60,359 nt of DNA from Akkermansia sp. (GTDB lineage: Bacteria; Verrucomicrobiota; Verrucomicrobiia; Verrucomicrobiales; Akkermansiaceae): contig NZ_JAJBTT010000029.1 in NCBI RefSeq assembly GCF_020860705.1, positions 1-60,359 on the forward strand. The letters run 5' to 3'. Position 1 is the first letter of the stretch. Each line of letters starts with the position of its first letter. Made by a program: the position numbers and the translations under genes. A model generated the notes under the pieces. It had not been told where the DNA came from. It did not search any database and saw only the letters and a program-made list of their open reading frames with translations. Shown here piece after piece: positions 60,058 to 60,359 of this stretch.

Positions 60058-60359
60058 GGGAATGAAGGCCTCCGGCCTTCATCGTTGAGCTGGTTGAAAG
60101 GGAAGAGAAAGGATATACAAGGGCCGGGAGGCCCTTGCTCCCAATAGCAGCTTCATCAGGAAACACAGGGGATGGAGGCCTTCCTGTGGCACGGAGAAAA
60201 AGGTTTTACTGGGAATGAAGGCCTCCGGCCTTCATAGTTTGGGGCTGGGTGGAAGGGAAAAGAAGGGGTTTACAAGGGCCGGGAGGCCCTTGCTCCCAGC
60301 AGCGGCTTCATCAGGAAACACAGGGGATGGAGGCCTTCCTGTGGCACGGAGAAAAAGGT
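60058..60359. repeat. 153-bp tandem repeat with hairpins, continuing past the window
   Basis: Two copies in direct order, the first from 60058 and the second from 60211 (149 bp seen before the edge). Both start GGGAATGAAGGCCTCCGGCC. Each carries two strong hairpins: ATGAAGGCC-TCC-GGCCTTCAT, and CAAGGGCC-GGGA-GGCCCTTG. The regions between the hairpins differ, while the last 60 bp (CTTCATCAGGAAACACAGGG onward) are almost identical. CTGGGA before the first hairpin could pair with TCCCAG after the second, giving a two-armed fold. No protein frame is shared convincingly. Confidence 0.85.

Noticed and set aside
1..60359. tRNA, rRNA, tmRNA, SRP RNA or CRISPR arrays
   Set aside because: No T-arm-like GGTTCGA context in intergenic DNA, no SRP or rRNA signature and no regularly spaced short repeats were found by eye; a covariance-model scan would be decisive.
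60058..60359. Protein-coding reading of the tandem repeat
   Set aside because: Frames such as MEAFLWHGEK appear in both copies but stop soon, and the period of 153 would need the variable segments to keep frame, which they do not obviously do.

Overview
The window looks like chromosomal DNA from an Akkermansia-type member of the Verrucomicrobiota. This is inferred from gene content and style: GC-rich housekeeping genes, many short lipoproteins, few Shine-Dalgarno sequences, and secreted or mucin-type glycan hydrolases (GH16, GH20, a GH63-like enzyme) beside a sugar 1-kinase of the N-acetylhexosamine kinase type. No rRNA, tRNA, CRISPR array or intact insertion sequence was seen.

Layout. 0-4.3 kb: small lipoproteins, a decayed IS481-type transposase fragment, an SLC13-type transporter with RCK domains and an EF-hand protein. 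4.3-15 kb: a surface-glycan region with two divergent GT10 (fucosyltransferase-type) genes, an AT-rich GT8 gene, a GT-A-like protein, a GT2 enzyme, then a compact plus-strand operon hldD - GT9 - GT2 - GT8 that fits lipopolysaccharide core assembly. 15-29 kb: housekeeping genes (metallophosphoesterase, nrnA-truB-ribF, panD, secG, a pseudopilin, class I DAHP synthase, AEC transporter, HAD and O-acetyltransferase pair, guaB-guaA, low-molecular-weight phosphatase).

29.2-36.9 kb is the most unusual part: an AT-rich island with no complete Rhs gene, but at least three degenerate copies of an Rhs C-terminal core, several stop-riddled or start-less open segments that look like toxin-tip ends, and about eight small ORFs that look like orphan immunity genes. 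One immunity-like gene is broken by a single-base change in a T6 run. I read this as a store of displaced Rhs tip/immunity cassettes in which toxins decay and immunity genes persist.

37-60 kb: a GT-B glycosyltransferase, a D-Ala-D-Ala-ligase-like ATP-grasp enzyme, the sugar kinase, obg, an FHA protein, ogt, GH16, ilvE, typA, a polysaccharide pyruvyl transferase, fbaA, GH20, GH63-like, then a minus-strand operon HAD - AI-2E family protein - lysA, an APC permease and thiG. The window ends inside a 153-bp tandem repeat full of hairpins.

A second theme is promoter layout. In more than ten genes a TTGNNN-N16/17-TANNNT-like promoter lies so close to the ATG that the transcript would start at, or within a few bases of, the start codon. 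This suggests leaderless or near-leaderless mRNAs and settles several start codons, because in-frame TTG codons further upstream are the -35 boxes.
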